A stretch of 64,000 nt of DNA from Pseudomonas anatoliensis (GTDB lineage: Bacteria; Pseudomonadota; Gammaproteobacteria; Pseudomonadales; Pseudomonadaceae), in NCBI RefSeq assembly GCF_017976235.1, contig NZ_JACVHC010000002.1, positions 372,001 to 436,000 of the forward strand, written 5' to 3'. A model generated the notes under the pieces. The model was given only the letters and a program-made list of their open reading frames with translations. It was not told where the DNA came from and ran no database searches. This document shows positions 37,611 through 46,511 of this stretch, piece after piece. How positions within the stretch are numbered: the stretch's first letter is position 1; each line of letters starts with the position of its first letter. The translations under genes and the position numbers were made by a program.

Positions 37611-37618
37611 GGATTTAT

Positions 37619-37751
37619 TGTGGCGAGGGGATTTATCCCCGTTGGGCTGCGAAGCAGCCCCAAATCCGGTAAATACAATCTGGCTGACACACCTCGGTGA
37701 ATGGTTTCAGGACTGCTTCGCAGCCCAGCGGGGATAAATCCCCTCGCCACA
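37619..37751. repeat. REPIN-type inverted repeat, family B
   Basis: Outer arms TGTGGCGAGGGGATTTATCC and complement, with inner GGGCTGCGAAGCAGCCC hairpin. It lies between oprB and the mutarotase gene. Confidence 0.9.
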
Positions 37752-37807
37752 GTGTTCACTGGATACAAAGGTAATTGAGTACCCCATGATTTTCAGGACC
37801 GTGGCCC

Positions 37808-38662
37808 ATGCATGAGCATCCGCTACAACGCTTCTTCAAATCCTTGCGCGAACAACCGGTGTTCGCCTGGGAGCGCTATCAGATGCGCGACGTGTTGGTG
37901 ATCGATCATCCGCTGTGTCAGGCGGTGTTCAGTCGGCAGGGCGCGCAGTTGCTGCATTTTCAGCCGCGCGGGCAAAAGCCGTGGCTGTGGTGTGCGGCGA
38001 AGTGGCCACATGTGGGTGCGATCCGTGGTGGTGTGCCGGTGTGCTGGCCGTGGTATGGCCGCCATCCAAGCGAAAACGCCTGGCCCTCCCATGGTTGGGC
38101 GCGCCTGCTCGACTGGAAGTTGCTAGACAGCAGCAGCTGCGAAGACGGCGTGCGTCTGCACTGGCAATTGCAACTGTGCGACTGGCAGGTCGACCTGCAC
38201 GCGCACCTTGGCGAACGCATGGAACTACGCCTGAGCACCGAGCATCAGGACGACATGCCGTGCCAGTTGAGCCAGGCTTTGCACGCTTACTGGCGTATTG
38301 GCGATGTCGGTGAGATAGCGCTGTCTGGGCTCGAAGGCGCGCAAGGTTATGACCAGTTGAACCGCCAGGTTTGCCAGCAGGAAGGCGAGTTGCGGGTCGA
38401 TGGTGGCTGTCAGCGGGTGTTTCAGCACGATGGTGAATTGCAGCTCAAGGATCACGCCTGGCAGCGCGAGTTGTGCATCGATACGGGTGACAGTGCAGAC
38501 ACGGTGGTGTGGCATCCGGGCTCGCGGCCGTTGTTGGGCGTGAGCTGGGATGAAGTGTTGGAGTTTGTGTGTGTGGAAGCGGCGGCGGGTGGGACGGATA
38601 GTCTGCATCTGGCGCCGGGGGAAAAGGCGCATTTGAGTTTGCAGGCGTGGGCGGCTGCCTGA
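37808..38662 (+). CDS. D-hexose-6-phosphate mutarotase (YeaD family)
   Basis: A 284-residue beta-sandwich protein of the aldose-1-epimerase superfamily, which equilibrates alpha and beta anomers of glucose 6-phosphate. Visible family segments are GGVPVCWPWYGRH, WPSHGWARLLDW and SQALHAYWRIGDV. It sits between oprB and hexR-zwf; supplying the beta-anomer preferred by Zwf fits the context. There is no signal peptide, as expected for a cytoplasmic enzyme. Confidence 0.88.
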   Translation: MHEHPLQRFFKSLREQPVFAWERYQMRDVLVIDHPLCQAVFSRQGAQLLHFQPRGQKPWLWCAAKWPHVGAIRGGVPVCWPWYGRHPSENAWPSHGWARLLDWKLLDSSSCEDGVRLHWQLQLCDWQVDLHAHLGERMELRLSTEHQDDMPCQLSQALHAYWRIGDVGEIALSGLEGAQGYDQLNRQVCQQEGELRVDGGCQRVFQHDGELQLKDHAWQRELCIDTGDSADTVVWHPGSRPLLGVSWDEVLEFVCVEAAAGGTDSLHLAPGEKAHLSLQAWAAA

Positions 38663-38686
38663 GTTTGTACTGTTGCTGCTGGCCCC

Positions 38687-38775
38687 ATCGCTGGCAAGCC
38701 AGCTCCCACAGGTTCGGTGGTGGTCATCGATTTTGCTTACGACACCGACACTGTGGGAGCTGGCTTGCCAGCGAT
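38687..38775. repeat. REPIN-type inverted repeat, family C, reversed arrangement
   Basis: ATCGCTGGCAAGCCAGCTCC and the complement face outward about a 35-bp centre. It lies between the convergent mutarotase and hexR genes. Confidence 0.9.
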
Positions 38776-38809
38776 GATGCCGGATCATTCAATAAAGAAT
38801 CATCAGCGA

Positions 38810-39679
38810 TCAGTTGAATTCATCTCCAACCGGATACCGGCTCGCATTCAAGCTCTCTTTGATCTTGCGCAGATGCGGCTGGAAATCCACCCCGCGACGC
38901 AGCGTCATCCCGGTCGCCAACACATCCAGCACGGTCAACTGAATGATCCGCGAAGTCATCGGCATATAGATGTCGGTGTCTTCCGGCAATGGAATGTTCA
39001 GGCTCAAGGTGCTGGCCTTGGCCAGCGGCGAATTCTCGGCGGTCAAGCCCAGCACCGAAGCACCGTTCTCGCGAGCAATGCGCGCCACTTCCACCAGTTC
39101 ACGGGTGCGGCCGGTGTAAGAGATGATCACGAACAGCTCACCGGTGTGCGCCACCGAAGCAATCATTCGCTGCATCAACACATCGGCATGCGCTGTCACC
39201 GCCAGGTTGAAACGGAAAAACTTGTGCTGCGCATCCAGAGCCACCGGCGCCGAAGCCCCGAGGCCGAAGAAGTGAATCTGCCGCGCCTGAATCAACAGGT
39301 CGACGGCACGGCTGATCAGGTTCGGATCAAGCGCCTGACAAGCGCTGTCCAGCGAGGCGATGGCGCTGCCGAAAATCTTCTGCGTGTACGCTTCGGGATT
39401 GTCATCAGCCTCGACCGCCCGGCTGACGTACGCCGCGCCGCTGGCCAGGCTCTGCGCCAGTTGCAGCTTGAGCTCGGGGTAGCCGCTGACGCCGAACGAA
39501 CGGCAGAAACGGTTGACCGTCGGCTCACTCACCGACGCTGCCTGGGCAAGGGCGGCGATGCTGAAGCGGGTGGCCTGCTGCGGGTTGAGCAGGATCACTT
39601 CGGCGACTTTGCGTTCGGCCTTGTTCAGGTCTTCAAGGCGACTCTGGATCTGTTCCAGTAAATTTCGCACGCGATCCAT
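38810..39679 (-). CDS. hexR: RpiR-family repressor of glucose catabolism
   Basis: A 289-residue repressor with an N-terminal RpiR helix-turn-helix domain (about 1-77, containing [20 protein letters not shown]) and a C-terminal SIS sugar-phosphate-binding domain (about 115-270, with [15 protein letters not shown]). It releases DNA when KDPG accumulates, by family knowledge. It is divergent from zwf-pgl-eda across 217 bp containing one imperfect HexR box; two exact boxes lie between gap and edd. Confidence 0.95.
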   Translation of the reverse strand: MDRVRNLLEQIQSRLEDLNKAERKVAEVILLNPQQATRFSIAALAQAASVSEPTVNRFCRSFGVSGYPELKLQLAQSLASGAAYVSRAVEADDNPEAYTQKIFGSAIASLDSACQALDPNLISRAVDLLIQARQIHFFGLGASAPVALDAQHKFFRFNLAVTAHADVLMQRMIASVAHTGELFVIISYTGRTRELVEVARIARENGASVLGLTAENSPLAKASTLSLNIPLPEDTDIYMPMTSRIIQLTVLDVLATGMTLRRGVDFQPHLRKIKESLNASRYPVGDEFN

Positions 39680-39814
39680 ATGGAATTCCTAATTCACCTG
39701 CGCAAAGGTGCGCCGGGCTATGCAAATTGGGCCTTTGATATCGCCCGTAACGGTGGCCTATCCTACTGATGGCTCCGACCGACCACCACACGGAATCTGT
39801 ATTTTGCGAAAATG

Positions 39815-39831
39815 TTGTGGTTATTACTACA
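39815..39831. promoter_or_regulatory. Imperfect HexR-type box before zwf
   Basis: TTGTGGTTATTACTACA keeps the TTGT half and an inverted TAGTA/TACTACA-like second half, but not the exact ACAA at N7. It lies about 65 bp upstream of the zwf ATG in the hexR-zwf spacer. Confidence 0.55.
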
Positions 39832-39896
39832 TTTTCCCTTGAGTGATGCCTTGAAAAAAGGTATTTGTAGCTTAACTTGATAAAAGAACAAACATC

Positions 39897-41363
39897 ATGC
39901 CTTCGATTACGGTTGAACCGTGCACCTTTGCCTTGTTCGGCGCTCTTGGCGATCTGGCCCTGCGCAAGTTGTTTCCTGCCCTTTACCACCTCGATGGCGC
40001 TGACTTGTTGCACGAGGACACGCGCATCATCGCGCTGGCCCGTGAAGACGGCAGCGAGCAGCAGCACCTGGCGTTCATCGCCGCCGAATTGCGCCGCTAT
40101 GTCGGCAAAGAGTTGAACGAGGCCGTCGCCGAACGTTTTCTGGCGCGCCTGACCTACCTGCACGTCGACTTCCTCAAGGCTGAAGATTACGTCGCGCTGG
40201 CCGAAATGGCCGGCAGCACGCAACGAATGATTGCTTACTTCGCCACCCCGGCGGCGGTGTACGGCGCGATCTGCGAGAACCTGGCGAAAGTCGGCCTAGC
40301 AGAAAACACCCGCGTGGTCCTGGAAAAACCGATCGGCTCCGATCTGGAATCCTCGCGCAAGGTCAACGACGCCGTGGCGCAGTTCTTCCCGGAGAACCGC
40401 ACCTACCGCATCGACCATTATCTGGGCAAAGAAACCGTTCAGAACCTGATCGCCCTGCGTTTCGCCAACAGCCTGTTCGAAACCCAGTGGAACCAGAATT
40501 ACATCTCCCACGTGGAAATCACCGTGGCCGAGAAGGTCGGTATCGAAGGCCGCTGGGGCTATTTCGACAAGGCCGGCCAGCTGCGCGACATGATCCAGAA
40601 TCACCTGTTGCAGCTGCTCTGCCTGATCGCCATGGACCCGCCGGCCGACCTGTCCGCCGACAGCATCCGTGACGAGAAAGTCAAAGTGCTCAAGGCACTG
40701 GCACCGATCAGCCCGGAAGGCCTGACCACCCAGGTCGTGCGCGGCCAGTACATTGCCGGTCACAGCGAAGGCAAATCCGTACCGGGCTACCTCGAAGAAC
40801 CGAATTCCAACACCCAGAGCGACACCGAAACCTTCGTCGCCCTGCGTGCCGACATCCGCAACTGGCGCTGGGCCGGCGTGCCGTTTTACCTGCGTACCGG
40901 CAAGCGTATGCCGCAAAAGCTGTCGCAGATCGTCATCCACTTCAAGGAACCGTCGCACTACATCTTCGCCCCCGAGCAGCGCCTGCAGATCAGCAACAAA
41001 CTGATCATCCGCCTGCAACCGGACGAAGGTATTTCCTTGCGCGTGATGACCAAAGAGCAGGGCCTGGATAAAGGCATGCAACTGCGCAGCGGTCCGCTGC
41101 AACTGAATTTCTCCGACACCTGGCGTAGCGCGCGGATCCCCGATGCCTACGAGCGGTTGTTGCTGGAAGTGATGAACGGCAATCAGAACCTGTTTGTCCG
41201 TAAAGATGAAATTGAAGCCGCGTGGAAATGGTGTGACCAACTGATCGCCGGGTGGAAAAAATCCGGTGACGCGCCCAAGCCGTATGCGGCCGGGTCGTGG
41301 GGGCCGATGAGCTCCATTGCATTGATCACGCGGGACGGGAGGTCGTGGTATGGCGATATCTGA
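39897..41363 (+). CDS. zwf: Glucose-6-phosphate 1-dehydrogenase
   Basis: A 488-residue dehydrogenase converting glucose 6-phosphate to 6-phosphoglucono-lactone. The coenzyme motif [17 protein letters not shown] (about 10-26) and the active-site motif RIDHYLGKE are intact. It is the first gene of the zwf-pgl-eda operon and overlaps pgl by 14 nt. Its position next to hexR identifies it as the main sugar-induced copy; many pseudomonads carry further zwf genes elsewhere. Confidence 0.97.
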   Translation: MPSITVEPCTFALFGALGDLALRKLFPALYHLDGADLLHEDTRIIALAREDGSEQQHLAFIAAELRRYVGKELNEAVAERFLARLTYLHVDFLKAEDYVALAEMAGSTQRMIAYFATPAAVYGAICENLAKVGLAENTRVVLEKPIGSDLESSRKVNDAVAQFFPENRTYRIDHYLGKETVQNLIALRFANSLFETQWNQNYISHVEITVAEKVGIEGRWGYFDKAGQLRDMIQNHLLQLLCLIAMDPPADLSADSIRDEKVKVLKALAPISPEGLTTQVVRGQYIAGHSEGKSVPGYLEEPNSNTQSDTETFVALRADIRNWRWAGVPFYLRTGKRMPQKLSQIVIHFKEPSHYIFAPEQRLQISNKLIIRLQPDEGISLRVMTKEQGLDKGMQLRSGPLQLNFSDTWRSARIPDAYERLLLEVMNGNQNLFVRKDEIEAAWKWCDQLIAGWKKSGDAPKPYAAGSWGPMSSIALITRDGRSWYGDI

Positions 41364-42063
41364 TGTGAAACTGCCGGCGGGCGTGAATGCCCACGAGTTC
41401 AAGAGCCCGGTGCTGTTGGCTGAAGGTCTGGCGCTGAATGTGGCCAAGCAACTGAGCGATGCCATCGCTGCACGCGGCAACGCGGTGCTGGTGGTGTCCG
41501 GCGGTCGCAGCCCGGTGGCTTTTTTCCAGCACTTGGCCAAGCAGGAGCTGGACTGGTCGAAGGTCATCGTGACCCTCGCCGACGAGCGCTGGGTGCCGGT
41601 TGAACATGCCGACAGCAATGCCGGTCTGCTCAAGCAGTATCTGCTCAAGGGGCCTGCGGCCAAAGCGCAATTCCTCAGCCTCTACAGCGCTGCGGCGAAT
41701 GTCGAGCAGGCTGCCGAACAGGCTGACCGTTTGCTCGCTGAACTGCCGCCAATCGATGTGCTGGTGCTGGGCATGGGCGATGACGGCCACACCGCGTCGC
41801 TGTTTCCCGATAGCCCGAACCTGGCCGAAGCGCTGCAAACCGACGGCACGCGTCGTTGCTGGCCGATGCTGGCGCCGAGTGTGCCGCGTCAGCGCCTGAC
41901 CATGAGCCGCGCGCTGCTGGCTTCGGCCGAACACAAGATTCTGTCGATTTCCGGTCAGTCGAAACTGACCACCCTGAATGCCGCTCTGGCATCCGATGAC
42001 GTCGCGGCCATGCCGGTGCGCGCGTTTCTGCAACCTACGTTAGAGATCTACTGGTGCCCATGA
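41350..42063 (+). CDS. pgl: 6-phosphogluconolactonase
   Basis: A 237-residue enzyme hydrolysing the lactone made by Zwf. Family segments [31 protein letters not shown] and [16 protein letters not shown] are all present. It overlaps zwf at its start and runs to the eda leader, so the three genes are translated from one message. Confidence 0.95.
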   Translation: MAISDVKLPAGVNAHEFKSPVLLAEGLALNVAKQLSDAIAARGNAVLVVSGGRSPVAFFQHLAKQELDWSKVIVTLADERWVPVEHADSNAGLLKQYLLKGPAAKAQFLSLYSAAANVEQAAEQADRLLAELPPIDVLVLGMGDDGHTASLFPDSPNLAEALQTDGTRRCWPMLAPSVPRQRLTMSRALLASAEHKILSISGQSKLTTLNAALASDDVAAMPVRAFLQPTLEIYWCP

Positions 42064-42080
42064 GCCAAGGAACAGCCGCT

Positions 42081-42746
42081 ATGACAACCCCATCCCCGAC
42101 CGTTTCCATGGCGGACAAAGTTGCCCTGATCGACAGCATCTGCGCCAAGGCACGGATCCTGCCGGTGATCACCATCGCCCGCGAACAGGACGTGCTGCCA
42201 CTGGCTGACGCCCTCGCTGCCGGTGGTCTGACCGCGCTGGAAGTAACCCTGCGTTCGCAGTTCGGCCTCAAGGCTATCCAGATCCTGCGCGACCAGCGCC
42301 CGGAACTGATGACCGGCGCCGGCACTGTGCTGGATCGCACCATGCTCGCGGCTGCTGAAGCGGCCGGCTCGCAATTCATCGTCACCCCAGGCATCACCCG
42401 TGATCTGCTCGAAGCCAGTGTCGATAGCCCGATTCCGCTGTTGCCGGGCATCAGCAACGCCTCCGGCATCATGGAAGGCTATGGCTTGGGTTATCGCCGC
42501 TTCAAGCTGTTCCCGGCTGAAGTCAGCGGCGGTGTGGCGGCGATCAAAGCCCTCGGCGGCCCGTTTGGCGAAGTGAAATTCTGCCCGACTGGCGGCGTCG
42601 GCCCGGCCAACATCAAGAGCTACATGGCGCTGAAAAACGTCATGTGCGTGGGCGGTAGCTGGATGCTTGATCCGGAGTGGATCAAGAACGGCGACTGGGC
42701 CCGCATTCAGGAATGCACCGCCGAGGCGTTGGCGCTGCTGGACTGA
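42081..42746 (+). CDS. eda: KDPG/KHG aldolase
   Basis: A 221-residue class I aldolase splitting 2-keto-3-deoxy-6-phosphogluconate to pyruvate and glyceraldehyde 3-phosphate. The Schiff-base lysine is in YRRFKLFPAE, and ALEVTLRSQFGLKA carries the catalytic glutamate. ATG at 42081 is chosen because AAGGA lies 9 nt upstream. An in-frame ATG at 42060 overlapping the pgl stop would add 7 residues and cannot be excluded. Confidence 0.96.
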   Translation: MTTPSPTVSMADKVALIDSICAKARILPVITIAREQDVLPLADALAAGGLTALEVTLRSQFGLKAIQILRDQRPELMTGAGTVLDRTMLAAAEAAGSQFIVTPGITRDLLEASVDSPIPLLPGISNASGIMEGYGLGYRRFKLFPAEVSGGVAAIKALGGPFGEVKFCPTGGVGPANIKSYMALKNVMCVGGSWMLDPEWIKNGDWARIQECTAEALALLD

Positions 42747-42783
42747 TCAATACCTGACACTTCGTTGTGTGTTCTACGGCTTT

Positions 42784-42816
42784 ACGGTGCGCTTGGTCGG
42801 TGCACCGTTTTTTTTT
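42784..42816 (+). terminator. Rho-independent terminator after zwf-pgl-eda
   Basis: ACGGTGC pairs with GCACCGT around an 11-nt loop and is followed by a run of nine Ts. Confidence 0.88.
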
Positions 42817-42854
42817 GCCTGTAGAAAACGGGCGCTCCCTTGTTTAAGAACAAC

Positions 42855-42947
42855 ATCAAAAGATCGCAGTCTGCGGCAGCTCCTACAGGAAGCGTGACAG
42901 TTTTTCTGTAGGAGCTGTCGAGTGAAACGAGGCTGCGATCTTTTGAT
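42855..42947. repeat. REPIN-type inverted repeat, family A, asymmetric copy
   Basis: Left arm ATCAAAAGATCGCAGTCTGC; the right arm reads GAGCTGTCGAGTGAAACGAG before GGCTGCGATCTTTTGAT, so one stem is bulged. It lies between eda and the dioxygenase gene and is in the outward-facing arrangement. Confidence 0.85.
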
Positions 42948-43058
42948 CTTGCTTCTAATGAAGCAGGTCATCGGTTACTCAGCGATACATAGTTACCGCA
43001 CGGCGATTTTTCCGTGGCGCTAACCTTGCGTTCATCTTATGGAAGAGAGGACGTACTC

Positions 43059-43784
43059 ATGGAGCGAGATCTCGCATCAGCCTCACAGCAGTCTGTGTAT
43101 CAACTGGCCCCCGAGCAAATCGCCGGGCCCTTCTTTCGCAACCCCAAACTCTTGCGGCGCAACATCAGCGAAGGTGCTGAAGGGATACCGCTGGTCCTGC
43201 GCCTGACCATCGTTGATGCCATGACCGGTGAGCCCGTCAACGGTGCGTTGGTGGATATCTGGCATTGCAACGCACGAGGCGCGTACTCAGGCTGGAGCCG
43301 ACTCAATCCGGACATGGAAGTCGATGTCGCGGCCATCGGCTCGATTCCGCGCACGGACGATGACACTTACCTGCGCGGCAGCCAGTTCTGTGATCACTTG
43401 GGGCGCGTGCGGTTTACCACCGTCTATCCCGGCTTCTATGCCGGGCGCGCGCTGCACATTCATGTGGCGGTGCGCATCGTCGCCGGTAATGAATACCTGG
43501 AGGAGCGCAATGTCGCCTGGGTCGGCCAGCTGTATTTTCCCGAGGTGATTTCCCGTTCAGTGCTCAATGCCCGAGCCTATCGCGGGCGAGCGTCATTACC
43601 GCTGAACAACGCCGAGGACGTTCTTTTTGCCCGCCAGAACGGTGAAGCCTCGACGCTGACGGTCTGGCCGATCGGTCGAGAGTCTCACGAGGACGGTTTT
43701 TTCGGCCACCTCACCATCGGCATCGACACCTTCGCGGTGTCGTCGCAGATCAAACCCGAGGACTTCGACAAGTACACGGTTTAA
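43059..43784 (+). CDS. Intradiol ring-cleavage dioxygenase
   Basis: A 241-residue non-heme Fe(III) dioxygenase of the protocatechuate 3,4-dioxygenase/catechol 1,2-dioxygenase fold. Predicted iron ligands are Tyr76 (GAYSGW), Tyr127 (YPGFY), His133 and His135 (RALHIHV). No signal peptide is seen. ATG at 43059 follows AGAGG by 8 nt. There are no pca, cat or aromatic-transport genes nearby, so its substrate is unknown. Such orphan members often act on substituted catechols or hydroxyquinols. Confidence 0.88.
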   Translation: MERDLASASQQSVYQLAPEQIAGPFFRNPKLLRRNISEGAEGIPLVLRLTIVDAMTGEPVNGALVDIWHCNARGAYSGWSRLNPDMEVDVAAIGSIPRTDDDTYLRGSQFCDHLGRVRFTTVYPGFYAGRALHIHVAVRIVAGNEYLEERNVAWVGQLYFPEVISRSVLNARAYRGRASLPLNNAEDVLFARQNGEASTLTVWPIGRESHEDGFFGHLTIGIDTFAVSSQIKPEDFDKYTV

Positions 43785-43789
43785 GCCAG

Positions 43790-44971
43790 TCAACGCAGCT
43801 CGTTGAGCGCGCGGGTCAGTAACTGCATGTCGGTGGCGGTGGTGGTCACCCCCGGCGTAATGCGGATGCATGACCCGCACGCGGCGCCAGTGCGCACCAC
43901 AGTGAAAAGCTTGTATTCATTAAGCAGGCGCTCGGCCATCAACTGTTGATCGTCATGGCGGGTGAAGCGCATCGCCGTGATCCCGCAATACAGTCGCGGA
44001 TCATCCGGAGTCATGACTTCGATACCTGGCAAGTGGCGCACGGCGCTGACCCAAAGATTGCGCAGGTAATTGAGCCGCGCACCTTTGGCCGCAGCGCCGC
44101 CGAGTGAACGGTGTTCCTCGAACACCAGCGGCAGGGTCATCAGCGCCGGGATGTTCGGCGTGCTGTACGACGTGCGTGCGCGGATATCGTTGCCTGGGTA
44201 ATGTATCTCGCCCATGTCCGGATCGATATCGGCCAGGCGTTGCGGGGCAATATAGAGAAAGCCGAGGGTCAGCGGCGCGCCGATCCATTTGTGCAGGTTA
44301 TAGCCGGCGAACGCGATGCCCATCGCTTCGAGATTGAATTCGAGCTGACCCAGCGCATGGGCGCCGTCGAGGATGATATCGACGCCATGTTCCTTGGCCA
44401 GCGCGGCAATCGCCTGTACCGGCATCACCAGGCCGGTGCGGTGGGTAACATGGGTCAGCGCCATCAACTTGAGTTTCGGGTGGCGAATGAACGTCTCGCG
44501 ATACGTCTCCAGCAGGCTGTCGAAGCTGGCCGGATGCGCGTGGGCAATCTCGATCACCTCGACGCTGCGATGCTTGCCCAGCCAGCGCATGGCGCCCTTG
44601 ACCGTGTCGTATTCCAGATCGCAAATAAGCACCTGATCGCCCGGTTGCAGGCGATTGTAGTTGCGGATCAGCGATTGCAGGCCTTCGGTGGCGTTGCGGG
44701 TGAACGCGACACTTTGCGCACGCACGCCGATCAGCTCGGCCAGTTGCGCTCGGATATCGAGGTTGTCGTGCTGTTCGAAGCGTTGACGCACATATACCGA
44801 ATTGCTGTTGTTAATCAGCTCGATGTTGCGCTGATACTCCTCGATCACCGTGCGCGACATGCGCCCGAAGTAACCGTTCTCCAGGTTTATCGGCGCGGAT
44901 TGAGCGTCGTAGCGATTGCCGAACGTTTGCCAGAATTCTTCATCACGGGCGCGGCGGGTGTTATCAGGCAT
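43790..44971 (-). CDS. Class V aminotransferase-fold PLP enzyme (isopenicillin-N-epimerase-like)
   Basis: A 393-residue PLP-dependent enzyme. The PLP lysine is in YNLHKWIGAPL, and the cofactor aspartate and histidine lie in ILDGAHALGQLEFN. The N-terminal FTRNATEGLQSLIRNY binds the phosphate. The fold group includes CefD-type epimerases, cysteine desulfurases and kynureninases; this one resembles the CefD branch. It converges on the dioxygenase gene with only 5 bp between stops. Its real reaction is unknown. Confidence 0.85.
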   Translation of the reverse strand: MPDNTRRARDEEFWQTFGNRYDAQSAPINLENGYFGRMSRTVIEEYQRNIELINNSNSVYVRQRFEQHDNLDIRAQLAELIGVRAQSVAFTRNATEGLQSLIRNYNRLQPGDQVLICDLEYDTVKGAMRWLGKHRSVEVIEIAHAHPASFDSLLETYRETFIRHPKLKLMALTHVTHRTGLVMPVQAIAALAKEHGVDIILDGAHALGQLEFNLEAMGIAFAGYNLHKWIGAPLTLGFLYIAPQRLADIDPDMGEIHYPGNDIRARTSYSTPNIPALMTLPLVFEEHRSLGGAAAKGARLNYLRNLWVSAVRHLPGIEVMTPDDPRLYCGITAMRFTRHDDQQLMAERLLNEYKLFTVVRTGAACGSCIRITPGVTTTATDMQLLTRALNELR

Positions 44972-45002
44972 GGTCGACTTAACTCTGATAGAGAAGGGCG
45001 CT

Positions 45003-45239
45003 TCAGTGGCGCGGGGCAGGTTTGCCGTGTTTGGCGCGCAGTGGTTCGAGCAAGTCCGAGAGGCCGTTGTGGTCGATCTCCTGCATCAATGCCAGCAAGC
45101 CACCGAGTTCGCCGTGAGGAAATCCCTCACGGGCAAACCAGTTAAGGTAAGGGCCCGGCAGGTCGGCAATGATTCGGCCCTTGTATTTGCCGAAGGGCAT
45201 TTCGCGGGTGATCAGCAGTTCGAGTTTTTCTGGGTTCAT
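45003..45239 (-). CDS. DUF3820-type small protein
   Basis: A 78-residue protein with the DUF3820/QSregVF core MPFGKYKGRIIADLPGPYLN and FAREGFPHGELGGLLAL. The family contains a quorum-sensing-regulated virulence factor in P. aeruginosa (from memory); the molecular role is unknown. It follows the PLP-enzyme gene upstream on the same strand, so the two may be co-transcribed (inferred). Confidence 0.85.
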   Translation of the reverse strand: MNPEKLELLITREMPFGKYKGRIIADLPGPYLNWFAREGFPHGELGGLLALMQEIDHNGLSDLLEPLRAKHGKPAPRH

Positions 45240-45443
45240 CGGTTTTCGTCTGGATTCAAATCAGATTGAAAAATACAGGCATTCTGCATGCAGGCCAAAT
45301 GACAGATCATGCAAATTACCGAGATACAGATAGTTCATTTATCTTTAAGTTGTTGATTTATAACGATTATTTAAAAATAAAAAAGCTGGCACGCACTCTG
45401 CAATATCCCTTGCATCTTTCATCAACCCGCAAGGAATTGAAAA

Positions 45444-45911
45444 ATGACCGACGTAAATAAAGAAGCCATCTCTGTACTGAACGACCTGATCGAAACCAGC
45501 AAAGACGGTCAGGAAGGGTTCAAGACTTGCGCTGAAGACATCAAGCATCCAGAACTGAAAACCCTGTTCGTGACTCGCTCTGCCGATTGCGCCGCTGCCG
45601 CTGCCGAGCTGCAAGCTGAAGTTCGCAAGCTGGGTGGCGATCCGGAAACCTCCACCAGTGTCAGCGGTGACCTGCACCGTCGCTGGGTCGACGTCAAAGC
45701 CATGTTTACCGGCAAAGACGAAGAAGCAGTGCTGAACGAAGCCGAGCGCGGTGAAGACCATGCACTGAAGGCTTACAAAGAAGCCCTCGAAAAAATCAAC
45801 AAGCACAACCTGGTCGGTATTCGTGATCTGGTTGAACGCCAGTACCACGGCGTACAACGTAACCACGACCAGGTGAAAGCCCTGCGTAACCAGGCTCGCG
45901 CACGTTCGTAA
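45444..45911 (+). CDS. PA2169-type four-helix-bundle stress protein (DUF2383)
   Basis: A 155-residue highly helical, charged protein with no signal peptide. MTDVNKEAISVLNDLIETSK and the repeated acidic helices are typical of the PA2169/DUF2383 ferritin-like bundle family, which is linked to stress and biofilm conditions. The gene has an AAGGAA ribosome site, an AT-rich upstream region and its own terminator, so it is a single-gene unit. Confidence 0.88.
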   Translation: MTDVNKEAISVLNDLIETSKDGQEGFKTCAEDIKHPELKTLFVTRSADCAAAAAELQAEVRKLGGDPETSTSVSGDLHRRWVDVKAMFTGKDEEAVLNEAERGEDHALKAYKEALEKINKHNLVGIRDLVERQYHGVQRNHDQVKALRNQARARS

Positions 45912-45929
45912 GCGTTCGTAGGCTGTATA

Positions 45930-45958
45930 AAAAACGCCAGATAGTCTGGCGTTTTTTT
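45930..45958 (+). terminator. Rho-independent terminator after the DUF2383 gene
   Basis: AAACGCCAGA-TAG-TCTGGCGTTT with a T-run on the plus strand and an A-run on the other side, so it can also work for transcripts coming from the right. Confidence 0.93.
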
Positions 45959-45998
45959 ATGTCTGGGGGGAAAGATTTTCCTGACACAGCGCAACCAA

Positions 45999-46469
45999 TC
46001 AGCCAATGCTAATCGCCGGCAACGTCGGCAACGTCACCGTCTGCTGCTTGCGCGGCGCCAGAATCTCGGCCTCGCCATCCACTACCAACTCATCACGCTG
46101 GTTGAACACGCGAGTGGCAATGCGCACGCGAAACTTCGGCAGCTTCTCGAGAATTTCCAGACGCACCGTCAAGGTGTCGCCAATCTTCACCGGTTTCTGA
46201 AAGCTCATCTGCTGACCGATATAAATAGTGCCCGGTCCAGGCAGTTCGCATGCCACCGCCGCACTGATCAATGCACCGCTGAACATGCCGTGGGCGATGC
46301 GCTCCTTGAACATGCTGGCGGCGGCGAATTCGGCGTCCAGGTGCACCGGGTTATGGTCGCCTGACATCGCGGCGAACAGCTGAATGTCACGCTCTTCGAC
46401 AGTCTTGCTGTAGCTGGCGGTCTGGCCGACTTCAAGGGCTTCGTAAGGGATGTTGGTAACCTGGGTCAT
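45999..46469 (-). CDS. phaJ1: (R)-specific enoyl-CoA hydratase
   Basis: A 156-residue MaoC-type single-hotdog hydratase giving (R)-3-hydroxyacyl-CoA, which links fatty-acid beta-oxidation to polyhydroxyalkanoate synthesis. The hydratase-2 motif is SGDHNPVHLD with catalytic Asp38 and His43. Its length and overall sequence closely resemble P. aeruginosa PhaJ1 (PA3302). The neighbours (a hydrolase and two fadD genes) repeat the PA3299-PA3302 order, which supports the name. Confidence 0.93.
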   Translation of the reverse strand: MTQVTNIPYEALEVGQTASYSKTVEERDIQLFAAMSGDHNPVHLDAEFAAASMFKERIAHGMFSGALISAAVACELPGPGTIYIGQQMSFQKPVKIGDTLTVRLEILEKLPKFRVRIATRVFNQRDELVVDGEAEILAPRKQQTVTLPTLPAISIG

Positions 46470-46511
46470 CGGTCTCGATTCCTGTGATGGATTGGATCAA
46501 TCCACAAAAAA

